In this document: piece by piece, positions 52,673 to 59,625 of the stretch
Position numbering within the stretch: position 1 is the first letter of the stretch
Layout: every line of letters starts with the position of its first letter
From: Lentisphaeria bacterium UBA4640
GTDB taxonomy: Bacteria; Verrucomicrobiota; Lentisphaeria; Victivallales; UBA1829
Direction of reading: 5' to 3'
Assembly (NCBI GenBank): GCA_002405835.1
Contig: DHMO01000043.1
Location: 3,839 to 67,838 of the forward strand
DNA: 64,000 bases
Made by a program: the position numbers and the translations under genes
Notes under the pieces: generated by a model
The model's input: the letters and a program-made list of their open reading frames with translations, nothing else
What the model was told of the DNA's origin: nothing
Database searches by the model: none

Positions 52673-53053
52673 ATGAACAAACGTATCCGCAAGAAAAAAT
52701 GTCTCGGCGAATTCAAGGAACTCGCCTTCGATCTGACCGCAACCTATGCCAAGCTCGAACCGGAAGCTGCCGACGAGCTTGTCGACAAGATTCTCGCCAA
52801 AGCGGGCGAGCTGAACATGACCTGCGGCGGAACCTTCAATCTTGACAACTGCGATCTTCTGTTCGCAACGGGCCGCATCCGCACGAACGAGGCCGAGCGC
52901 AAGGACAAGATGGTTGAATTCTTCCGTTCCATTCCGGGCGTGGAGAAGGTGGAAGCCAGCGATTTCTTCGACGCCTGCTACACCCCGATCGAAGACGATG
53001 AATGCGGCTGCGGCTGTCACGATCATGATCATGACGATTGCTGCTGCAAGTAA
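52673..53053 (+). CDS. YggL-family (50S ribosome-binding) protein with Cys/His-rich tail
   Basis: 126 residues. The core (about 5-105) follows the YggL/DUF469 pattern: basic start RIRKKKCLGEFKELAFDL, NMTCGGTFNLDNCDLLFAT and the ending VEKVEASDFFDACY. Family members bind the large ribosomal subunit. Odd: residues 111-126 (CGCGCHDHDHDDCCCK) form a Cys/His/Asp-rich tail that could bind zinc, nickel or copper and is not part of the family core. Ribosome site AAGGAG; cotranscribed with purSL. Confidence 0.88.
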   Translation: MNKRIRKKKCLGEFKELAFDLTATYAKLEPEAADELVDKILAKAGELNMTCGGTFNLDNCDLLFATGRIRTNEAERKDKMVEFFRSIPGVEKVEASDFFDACYTPIEDDECGCGCHDHDHDDCCCK

Positions 53054-53075
53054 TCTGCAATCCGGTCAGCAAAAA

Positions 53076-53107
53076 GCCGCCGCGAGCTCAACTCCGGCGG
53101 CTTTTTT
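53076..53107 (+). terminator. Terminator of purSL-yggL
   Basis: Seven-bp stem GCCGCCG (53076-53082) / CGGCGGC (53095-53101) flanked by A-tract and followed by six Ts. Confidence 0.9.
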
Positions 53108-53126
53108 GCTGTACTTGTAATTTTGT

Positions 53127-53483
53127 TCAGTTGCGGGAAACCAGATTTTCCGGCTTTGTATGAAGAACTTTTGCAAGTTTTTCCGCCGCAGCCATAGTCA
53201 CAGGGCGTTTTCCCCGTTCATATTCACTCAGCACGGACTGCCGGATCCCCGTCGCAGCTGCAAGTTGTTTTTGAGTCATCTCATTTTTCAGCCGATAACC
53301 GAGAAGAACTCTCCAGCGGTTCGCCTTGTCAAATGCGGTTCGATTTGCATCAAGCAGTTTCTCTTCGGGAGAAATCTGCGAGACTTCCCAGCGTTGCTTC
53401 AAATAATTGATTATCTCCTGCGCATCCACACCATGAATACAAATTTCATTTTGCGTATGGGGCGTTTTCACGAGAGCCAACAT
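53127..53483 (-). CDS. XRE-family antitoxin (HigA-like)
   Basis: 118 residues. The C-terminal half is a Cro/C1 helix-turn-helix: YRLKNEMTQKQLAAATGIRQSVLSEYERGKRPVTMAAAEKLAKVL. The N-terminal half (HGVDAQEIINYLKQRWEVSQISPEEKLLDAN) is unusual in length and may be the toxin-neutralising part. ATG 53483 lies inside the end of the toxin gene; GGAGG 11 bases upstream confirms it, giving a 38-base overlap. Toxin-first order is that of higBA. Probably represses its own promoter. Confidence 0.9.
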   Translation of the reverse strand: MLALVKTPHTQNEICIHGVDAQEIINYLKQRWEVSQISPEEKLLDANRTAFDKANRWRVLLGYRLKNEMTQKQLAAATGIRQSVLSEYERGKRPVTMAAAEKLAKVLHTKPENLVSRN

Positions 53484-53718
53484 AATACACCTCCAGTTCC
53501 AGTTCTGTTTCAGACAAAACCTGCCAACAGGCTACGTAGTGATACCCTAAATGGCAATGATGTCTATTATTTGTTAATTTAGAGTAATTCTTCCACGATG
53601 GTTGCTCTGGCCCATTGTCAGCAAGATCCTGCTTCAATGCCATATATAAAGCAATCGTTCGAACTGGCAATTTTTCTATTTGCCGTTCCAGCTTCCGTTT
53701 AATCCTTACCGTCCACAT
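53446..53718 (-). CDS. RelE/HigB-like toxin
   Basis: 90 residues, RelE-superfamily layout: MWTVRIKRKLERQIEKLPVRTIALYMALKQDL (two helices) and then strands with NNRHHCHLGYHYVACWQVLSETELELEVYYVGSRENAPY, where His/Tyr/Arg would form the mRNA-interferase site. Starts before, and overlaps, the XRE gene. The C-terminal YVGSRENAPY is close to HigB proteins. Upstream on the minus strand lies a promoter with nested inverted repeats. Confidence 0.88.
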   Translation of the reverse strand: MWTVRIKRKLERQIEKLPVRTIALYMALKQDLADNGPEQPSWKNYSKLTNNRHHCHLGYHYVACWQVLSETELELEVYYVGSRENAPYAK

Positions 53719-53730
53719 ATTAATCTCCGC

Positions 53731-53765
53731 ATTTTGTAATATATCACAAAATATTACTTTTTCAA
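53731..53765 (-). promoter_or_regulatory. Promoter and operator of the HigBA-like pair
   Basis: Minus strand: TTGAAA (53760-53765), 16 bases, TATATT (53738-53743). Two overlapping inverted repeats cover it: ATTTTGT/ACAAAAT (53731-53737, 53746-53752) and GTAATAT/ATATTAC (53736-53742, 53751-53757). Placement fits autorepression by the XRE protein. Confidence 0.65.
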
Positions 53766-53861
53766 GTATCAGGAATACATCTTTTTCCAGGGCTATTTTT
53801 TTCTTTCCCGCCCGTTCACCGTTTTTCTTGCCAATCCGGAGAATAAAATTCTCAAATTCCC

Positions 53862-53889
53862 TTGAAAACTGTTCATTCGGCTGTATATT
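53862..53889 (+). promoter_or_regulatory. Promoter of the ketoacyl synthase-dus operon
   Basis: TTGAAA (53862-53867), 16 bases, TATATT (53884-53889), 64 bases before the ATG. Confidence 0.6.
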
Positions 53890-53952
53890 AACCGTGAGAT
53901 TTGCGCAAAGGATTTTTTGAGAGTATCGGGTAACACCGGGGAAGGATATTCC

Positions 53953-55185
53953 ATGACAGATCGAATTGTTGTATCAGGACGCGGACTCGTCACGCCGATC
54001 GGCGTCGGGCTCGACGAAAATATGAAGGCTCTGAAAGAGGGGAAAACCGGAACCGTTTTCGTTCCCGAATGGAAAGAACTCGGTCTCGATGCTCAGGTCG
54101 CAGGTCTCTCAAACCACGACGTCGAATGCCCCGTTCTCAATCAGAAAAACAAACGGTTCATGTCCGCCAACTCGAAAATGGCGGTTGCGGCGGCTTATGA
54201 GGCTCTCACCGAAGCAGGATTCACCATGGAAAACCTGCCGCATGAAATGGCGGTCATCAACGGCTGCGGCGGCTCCGCATACTCCGAAGTTTACGCGAAC
54301 GCAACCACCTACATGGAAACGCGCCGCATCCGCCGCGTCTCCCCGTTCGCCGTCCCGCGCATCATGCCCTCTTCCGCAGTGGCAAACCTCTCGCTCGTCT
54401 TCGGGCTCACCGGAGAATCCTACGACATCAGCGCGGCGTGCACCAGCAGCGCACAGGCAATCATCGCCGGCGCACGTCTCATTCTCTCCGGCGAATATGA
54501 CATCGTCATGGTCGGAGGCTCCGAAGAGGTCAGCTGGGAACAGGCGCTCGGATTCAACGCCATGCGCGCACTCTCCCATTCCTACAACGACACTCCGCAG
54601 TGCGCAAGCCGTCCGTTCGACAAGAAGCGCGATGGTTTCGTTCTCGGCGAAGGCGCCGGCATTCTGATTCTCGAACGCGAATCCCGCGCGCTTGCACGCG
54701 GTCACAAGCCCAAAGCGATCCTTTCCGGGTTCTCCGCGAACAGCAATGCAACCGACATGGTCGTTCCCAATGCGGAATCCAGCGCGAACCTCATGCGCAA
54801 GGCTCTCCGCATGGCAAACCTCGAACCGAAAGATATCGGATACATCAACACCCACGGAACCGCGACTCCGGTCGGCGACCCCGTGGAAATGGAATCCATC
54901 CGCCTCGTCTTTGATGAAACCGCAAAACCGGTCATCAACAGCACGAAATCCATGACGGGTCACATGATCGGCGCAGCGGGCGCTGTCGAAGCGATCTTCT
55001 CCTCGCTCATGATCGAACACTCGTTCATCTGCCCGACCGCCAACCTCGACGAGCCCGGCGACGAATTTGCCTGGGCAGATCTCATCCGCAAAACACGCGA
55101 AAACGTTGACCTCAAACACGCGCTGAGCAACAGCTTCGGCTTCGGCGGCTCCAACGCGTGCATCGTCTTCTCCAAATGGGAATGA
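53953..55185 (+). CDS. Beta-ketoacyl-[acyl-carrier-protein] synthase (FabF/FabB type)
   Basis: 410 residues from ATG 53953, which has GGAAGGA upstream; the frame extends to 53917. Condenses acyl-ACP with malonyl-ACP in fatty acid elongation. The Cys-His-His triad is intact: Cys163 in ISAACTSSAQA, His301 in NTHGTATPVGD and His337 in MTGHMIGAAG; the C-terminus SNSFGFGGSNACIVF is typical. Closest in layout to FabF. No acp or fabG gene is adjacent, so it may be a stand-alone housekeeping copy. Overlaps dus by four bases (ATGA). Confidence 0.96.
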   Translation: MTDRIVVSGRGLVTPIGVGLDENMKALKEGKTGTVFVPEWKELGLDAQVAGLSNHDVECPVLNQKNKRFMSANSKMAVAAAYEALTEAGFTMENLPHEMAVINGCGGSAYSEVYANATTYMETRRIRRVSPFAVPRIMPSSAVANLSLVFGLTGESYDISAACTSSAQAIIAGARLILSGEYDIVMVGGSEEVSWEQALGFNAMRALSHSYNDTPQCASRPFDKKRDGFVLGEGAGILILERESRALARGHKPKAILSGFSANSNATDMVVPNAESSANLMRKALRMANLEPKDIGYINTHGTATPVGDPVEMESIRLVFDETAKPVINSTKSMTGHMIGAAGAVEAIFSSLMIEHSFICPTANLDEPGDEFAWADLIRKTRENVDLKHALSNSFGFGGSNACIVFSKWE

Positions 55186-56159
55186 CCGTCTATCCGGAAG
55201 ATGCGGTGATTCAGGCTCCGCTGGCGGGGCATACCGACATGCCGATGAGGCTGTCGTCGCGCCGCCACGGCTGCCGCTACGCATTTACGGAAATGATTGA
55301 TGCGGGTTCTCTCGTCTTCGGCAATCAGAAAACCTTGACTCTGGCGCAGCGTTCTCCTCAGGAGGATTTTCTCGGAATCCAGCTTGTCGGTTCCGACCTT
55401 GACCACCTCAAGCGCGCCGTCGAAATCATCAATGAGCGCGACTACAATGTTCTGGACTTCAATCTCGGCTGTCCCGCACCGAAAGTCGAGCGCAAATGCG
55501 AAGGCATCGCTTTCGCCCTGCGCCGTCCCGATGAAGCGGTGAAGGCGTTCGAACTCATCGTCCGAACCTCCCGCATTCCGGTGACCGTCAAAACTCGCAT
55601 CCAGCACCCGGAAGATCCCGAACCGACCGTCCGTTTCGCCAAACGTCTCGAAGAAGCGGGCGCGCAGGCGCTGACAATTCACGGACGCGTCATGAAAGCG
55701 TTCTATTCGGGTCCGGTTGCATTCCACATCATCCGCGCCGTGCGCGAAGCGCTGACAATTCCTGTGATTGCGAACGGCGGAATCATGGACGCCGCGTCAT
55801 GCCGTGAAATGCGCGAAAAAACGGGATGCTCCCGCGTGATGATCGCCCGCGGAGCGCTCGGCAACCCGTGGATTTTCTCCGAAGTCTCCGACCCGGCGTT
55901 TCAGCCGCCGACCGTGCAGGAGTTCGCGGACGAACTGGAACGGCATCTGCATGAAATGACCGCGTTTTACGGCGAGGAACTCGGTTTCCGCATCGGACGC
56001 AAATGCATTCTGGAGTATCTGCGCGGACGCGGCTATCCGAGCACACTCCGCGCCTCGGCGTCGTACATCGCAGCGGAGGCGGATTTCCAGCGAATGATGG
56101 ACGAGGTCCGCAAGGGGCCGGTCGGCACACCCGATCCGGCGCGCATGATTCGCAGGTAA
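55182..56159 (+). CDS. dus: tRNA-dihydrouridine synthase
   Basis: FMN-dependent reduction of uridines in tRNA D-loops. 325 residues from ATG 55182 overlapping the previous stop; ATGs at 55158 and 55176 in frame are less likely. FMN barrel QAPLAGHTDMPMRL, EMIDAGSLVFGN, catalytic Cys97 in DFNLGCPAPKV, IHGR followed by FYSGPV, and VIANGGIMDAA and MIARGALGNPWIF complete the family set. DusB-like order; which U positions are modified cannot be told. Confidence 0.95.
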   Translation: MTVYPEDAVIQAPLAGHTDMPMRLSSRRHGCRYAFTEMIDAGSLVFGNQKTLTLAQRSPQEDFLGIQLVGSDLDHLKRAVEIINERDYNVLDFNLGCPAPKVERKCEGIAFALRRPDEAVKAFELIVRTSRIPVTVKTRIQHPEDPEPTVRFAKRLEEAGAQALTIHGRVMKAFYSGPVAFHIIRAVREALTIPVIANGGIMDAASCREMREKTGCSRVMIARGALGNPWIFSEVSDPAFQPPTVQEFADELERHLHEMTAFYGEELGFRIGRKCILEYLRGRGYPSTLRASASYIAAEADFQRMMDEVRKGPVGTPDPARMIRR

Positions 56160-56238
56160 TTTTTTCCAATTCCTCTTTTATTTTCCGCAGATGATGCTAT
56201 ATTCCTTTGTAAAATAATTCAACAAAGGAGAACGCCCC

Positions 56239-57045
56239 ATGCGTGGAATCTGTTTCATCGGCGCCGGGAAAATGGCGACCGCAATCGCCGGAGGAATGGT
56301 CCGGAAGAATATCAAAACCGAAATTCACACCTTCGATCCGCTCCCCGCGGCGGCGGAACAGTTCTGCAGAACCTGCGGAGGAACCGCCTTTCCTTCCCCG
56401 GTCGCCGCACTTGAAAACACCGACGTTGTTCTCCTTGCCGTCAAACCGCAGTATCTGACCGGCGCGGTGGAAGCGATCCGCGCCGCCATCGGAAACCGTC
56501 TGGTAATCTCAATCGTCGCCGGCGCGACAATTGCGGCTCTGGAAACTCTGACCGGAACGAAACGCATCATCCGCGTCATGCCGAACACACCCGCACTTGT
56601 CGGTGAAGGAATGAGCTGCATTGCCGCTTCTCCCGCCGTTTCCGAAGAGGATCTCGCCGAAGCGGAAACTCTGCTTTCCGCAGTCGGACTCTGCCGCAGA
56701 GTCGGCGAAAACCAGCTGGACGCGGTGACCGGACTCAGCGGAAGCGGTCCGGCGTTTGTTCTCGAATTCATCCAGGCGCTCGCGGACGGCGGCGTTTATG
56801 CCGGACTTCCCCGCGCGACTGCAATCGAACTTGCAATCCAGACCGTTCTCGGTTCCGCCAAGATGGCGCGTGACGCCAAAGCGACCGTCGGAGAACTGCG
56901 CGATGCAGTCATCTCTCCCGCCGGAACCACTTCGCGCGGCGTGATGGAACTCGCAAAAGGCGCATTTGCCGCAACGGTCGCACAGGCTGTAGTCTCCGCG
57001 GCGGACCGCTCGGCGGAACTCGGAGCCCTCGCGGCGAAAAAGTAA
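56239..57045 (+). CDS. proC: Pyrroline-5-carboxylate reductase
   Basis: Last step of proline synthesis. 268 residues. NAD(P) Rossmann start FIGAGKMATAIAGGMV, VLLAVKPQYL, RIIRVMPNTPALVGEGM, and the substrate helix LSGSGPAFVLEFIQALADGGVYAGLPR and SPAGTTSRGVMELAKG are all canonical. CAAAGGAGAACGCCCC precedes the ATG. TATATT at 56198-56203 with a poor -35 is the likely promoter. Ten bases before the Lol permease gene, so probably one operon with lolCD and perhaps up to 59000. Confidence 0.97.
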   Translation: MRGICFIGAGKMATAIAGGMVRKNIKTEIHTFDPLPAAAEQFCRTCGGTAFPSPVAALENTDVVLLAVKPQYLTGAVEAIRAAIGNRLVISIVAGATIAALETLTGTKRIIRVMPNTPALVGEGMSCIAASPAVSEEDLAEAETLLSAVGLCRRVGENQLDAVTGLSGSGPAFVLEFIQALADGGVYAGLPRATAIELAIQTVLGSAKMARDAKATVGELRDAVISPAGTTSRGVMELAKGAFAATVAQAVVSAADRSAELGALAAKK

Positions 57046-57055
57046 GGAAAATTCC

Positions 57056-58318
57056 ATGATTCATTATGCGGACCTGTTCCTCGCCTGGAAATATTTCAAA
57101 CCGAAACGCAGCGCAGTCTCGGTCATCACGCTGATCTCCGTGGTCGGCGTGGCGCTCGGCGTCGGCGTCCTCATCGTCGTCCTCGCAGTCATGACCGGCT
57201 TCACGGACAAGATGAAGGAGAAGCTGCTTGACACCACCTCCCACGCACAGGCGTATTCGCTCACCGGCAGATACATGGCGTACCCGGAAACCGTCACTGA
57301 AACCGTCAAAAAACACGGCGGAACCGCGCTCCCGATCGTTGCCGCGCCCGTCCTGCTCCAGGTCGGCGACCGTTTTATCCCGAAGCAGCTCGTGGCGTTC
57401 GAACCGGAAGAGGGCGCAAAACAGTTCAAGGTCGATGAGGTCATTGAACGCGGAAAGTTTTCCCTGAACCGCGGTGAGATTCTCATTAGCTATCTGACCG
57501 CGCGCGACCTCGGGCTTATGCCGGGCGACAAGGTGCTCCTGCACTCGCCCTCGCATCTGGCGGGACTCGTCAAACGCGATGCAGACGGCAAGATTCAGCT
57601 CAGCGACAAAACGTACCTTCCCGGGGAATTCAAAATCAGCGGAACTTTCGCGTTCGGCAAATACGATTTCGACCGAGATGTTATCTTCCTTAATCTGGAG
57701 GACGCTGACGAGCTTTTCGGACTTCCTCTCGGAGCCGCGACAAGCGTTTACATCTGGACCGGAGACCCGTTCCACATGACCCCGTTCATGCAGGCGCTGA
57801 AGGGCGACCTCCCGCTCCACCGCGTCTACTCCTGGCAGGAGCTCAACGCGCGTCTGCTCGGCGTGCTGAACGTGGAAAAGAACATGCAGTTCTTCCTCCT
57901 CGTGTTCATCGTGCTCGTTGCCGCGTTCAGCATCACCAACACGCTGATCACGACAGTGATCCAGAAAACACGCGAAATCGGCGTGCTGAAGTCGATGGGA
58001 GCCTCCTCGGGAACCGTCATGCGGATTTTCATTCTGCAGGGTTTCTTCGTGGGACTGATCGGAACAGCCTGCGGAATCGGGCTCGGCGTGCTCGTGGTCC
58101 GCTTCCGCATGAACATCCTCGCCGCGCTCCGCTTCATCACCGGACAGGATATCTTCCCGAAAGAGTTCTACGTGTTCAGTGAACTCCCCGCGCATATCGT
58201 TGTGAGCGACGTCCTCTGGATCGCCGCCATCTCCATCCTTCTCTGCACGTTCGGCGGTGTGATTCCCGCGTTCCGGGCAGCAAAACTCGACCCCGCAGGA
58301 GCCTTGCGTTATGAATAA
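57056..58318 (+). CDS. lolC: Lipoprotein-releasing ABC permease (LolC/E family)
   Basis: 420 residues in the inner membrane. One N-terminal transmembrane helix (about 20-48, VSVITLISVVGVALGVGVLIVVLAVMTGF), a large periplasmic domain (about 50-270), and a C-terminal FtsX-type block of three helices (about 272-300, 325-350, 385-405, ending RAAKLDPAGALRYE, a typical MacB/LolC ending). Works with LolD to extract lipoproteins from the inner membrane. Only one permease is present, so it may form a homodimer (LolF-like arrangement) or pair with a gene elsewhere. Overlaps lolD by eight bases. Confidence 0.93.
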   Translation: MIHYADLFLAWKYFKPKRSAVSVITLISVVGVALGVGVLIVVLAVMTGFTDKMKEKLLDTTSHAQAYSLTGRYMAYPETVTETVKKHGGTALPIVAAPVLLQVGDRFIPKQLVAFEPEEGAKQFKVDEVIERGKFSLNRGEILISYLTARDLGLMPGDKVLLHSPSHLAGLVKRDADGKIQLSDKTYLPGEFKISGTFAFGKYDFDRDVIFLNLEDADELFGLPLGAATSVYIWTGDPFHMTPFMQALKGDLPLHRVYSWQELNARLLGVLNVEKNMQFFLLVFIVLVAAFSITNTLITTVIQKTREIGVLKSMGASSGTVMRIFILQGFFVGLIGTACGIGLGVLVVRFRMNILAALRFITGQDIFPKEFYVFSELPAHIVVSDVLWIAAISILLCTFGGVIPAFRAAKLDPAGALRYE

Positions 58319-59000
58319 CCAGACCAGCGAACCGTTTCTCTCCGTGGAAACGGTCACGAAATCGTTCCGGATCGCGGCAAGCCGCATCGACGTTCTCAAA
58401 GGCGTCTCCTTCACCGCCCGGCGCGGCGAATGGATCGCCCTCACCGGAGCCTCCGGAAGCGGAAAAACAACCCTGCTCGACATCATCGGAACCATCTCGC
58501 GCCCCGATTCCGGACGCGTCCTCATCGACGGCACCGACACCGCCGCCCTCTCCCCGCGCAAAAGCATCGTATTCCGGCGCAAAAAAATCGGCTTCGTGTT
58601 TCAGTCCTATCACCTGCTCCCTGAACTCACGATTCTCGAGAACGCCATGCTCCCGGGAATGCTCGACGGACGCCCCGTCTCCCTCTGCCGCAAACGCGCG
58701 GCGGAACTGCTCGAACGCGTTGGACTTTACCACCGCATCGGCCACCGCCCGAATGAACTTTCCGGAGGGGAACAGCAGCGGGCGGCAATCGCACGCGCTC
58801 TGCTCAATGAACCGGAGCTGCTCCTTGCCGATGAACCGACCGGAAACCTCGACTCCGTCACCGGCAGAGGCATCCTCGACATCTTCCGTTCCATCCACGA
58901 ATCCGGCAATATGTCGATCGTAATGGTCACCCACGACCGCTCCGTTGCGGCGCTCGCCGACCGGATTCTGGAACTGCGCGACGGTTCGTTTTTCGCCTAA
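58311..59000 (+). CDS. lolD: Lipoprotein-releasing ABC transporter ATP-binding protein
   Basis: 229 residues. Walker A GASGSGKT (46-53), Q-loop FVFQSYHLLPELTILEN, ABC signature LSGGEQQRAAIARAL and Walker B LLLADEPTGNLD, with the switch His in VTHDRS. LolD/MacB subfamily marks (DGTDTAALSPRK then FRRKKIGFVFQ) are present. The eight-base overlap with the permease gene means coupled translation. Reads from inside the stop of lolC, with no separate promoter. Confidence 0.96.
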   Translation: MNNQTSEPFLSVETVTKSFRIAASRIDVLKGVSFTARRGEWIALTGASGSGKTTLLDIIGTISRPDSGRVLIDGTDTAALSPRKSIVFRRKKIGFVFQSYHLLPELTILENAMLPGMLDGRPVSLCRKRAAELLERVGLYHRIGHRPNELSGGEQQRAAIARALLNEPELLLADEPTGNLDSVTGRGILDIFRSIHESGNMSIVMVTHDRSVAALADRILELRDGSFFA

Positions 59001-59081
59001 AACAGCTCAATGGAAACAAAAACACAACAAAAATTAGCCGTCACTACTTGAAAAACTCTTTTTTTGCGGTAAATTACAGTA
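59001..59081 (+). promoter_or_regulatory. Promoter of the feoA-feoB leader
   Basis: TTGAAA (59048-59053), 16 bases, TAAATT (59070-59075); transcription is expected to start near 59082. No terminator for lolD is visible in 59001-59047 and no gene is seen before feoA at 59310. Confidence 0.55.
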
Positions 59082-59231
59082 ACGGCAGAAAAGTAGCTTC
59101 ATTGGACGGTTTCCGTACGGGAACCGGGGAAAATCCCGCAGTGGATTTTCCGGAAAAATGCTCGAATCAGTCATCTTTCAGCCAGATGATTTCATCGGGC
59201 GTTTTTTTGAACAACGAAGTTAGAAGCCACT
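59082..59231 (+). ncRNA. Structured 5' leader of feoAB, possible riboswitch
   Basis: The leader folds into several perfect elements: H1 CGGTTTCC (59107-59114) / GGGAACCG (59119-59126); H2 GGAAAATCC (59128-59136) / GGATTTTCC (59143-59151) with a six-base loop; and a terminator-type hairpin (59158-59202). An outer pairing AGTAGCTTC (59092-59100) / GAAGCCACT (59223-59231), one mismatch, would enclose them all. The core (GGGAACCGGGGAAAATCC) resembles the cobalamin riboswitch core, but the usual B12 box is not intact. Ligand unknown. Confidence 0.55.
59158..59208 (+). terminator. Attenuator-type terminator in the feoAB leader
   Basis: Outer stem ATGCTCGA (59158-59165) / TCGGGCGT (59195-59202) with two G-T pairs, inner stem TCATCT (59171-59176) / AGATGA (59184-59189), then seven Ts (59202-59208). 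AGATGA can instead pair with TCATC at 59192-59196, an alternative fold. A terminator 100 bases before feoA implies regulated readthrough. Confidence 0.6.
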
Positions 59232-59309
59232 AATGTTCATAAAAACAAACTACCGGCGAAACGGTCTCAAATACCGCTCCTCCGGCTTTCAGAAAAGGAC
59301 AGAAAGAAA

Positions 59310-59624
59310 ATGGCACAACACAAATGTTCGTGCGGATGCGGATGCGATGCCTCCAAAACCCGCGAGTACAAAGTCCCCACCGGAAATGAAACCACCCTGG
59401 ATGAACTTCCCGTCGGTATGACCGCGACGATTGTGAAAGTTCTTCCGGACGCGCGCGGACGCAAAAAATTCGCCGATGTCGGTCTCGTCGCAGGAACCGA
59501 GCTCCTCATGGAAGCTCACGCTCCCTTCGGCGGTCTGCTCCGCGTCAAAGTCATGGAAACCAGCATGGCGCTTCATCGCGACGACGCCGCAAATTTCGTT
59601 ATCAAGAAAGAAGAGGCAAACTAA
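59310..59624 (+). CDS. feoA: FeoA-domain protein with Cys-rich N-terminus
   Basis: 104 residues. Cytoplasmic SH3-like FeoA partner of the ferrous iron transporter: LDELPVGMTATIVKVLPDARGRKKFADVGLVAGTELLMEAHAPFGGLLRVKV and ALHRDDAANFVIKK match the family. Odd: residues 4-13 (HKCSCGCGCD) add a cysteine-rich head not usual for FeoA, which could bind iron or zinc. RBS AAAGGACAGAAAGAAA. One base separates the stop from the feoB ATG, so the pair is translationally coupled. Confidence 0.93.
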   Translation: MAQHKCSCGCGCDASKTREYKVPTGNETTLDELPVGMTATIVKVLPDARGRKKFADVGLVAGTELLMEAHAPFGGLLRVKVMETSMALHRDDAANFVIKKEEAN

Positions 59625-59625
59625 G

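Noticed and set aside
50036..53032. 998-codon open frame on the minus strand
   Set aside because: Antisense shadow of purSL and yggL for the same reason; no recognisable domains.
59107..59200. Cobalamin riboswitch
   Set aside because: GGGAACCGGGGAAAATCC and AGCCAG are similar to parts of the core and B12 box, but the CCTGCC half of the box and the ACTG element are missing; kept only as an unassigned structured leader.
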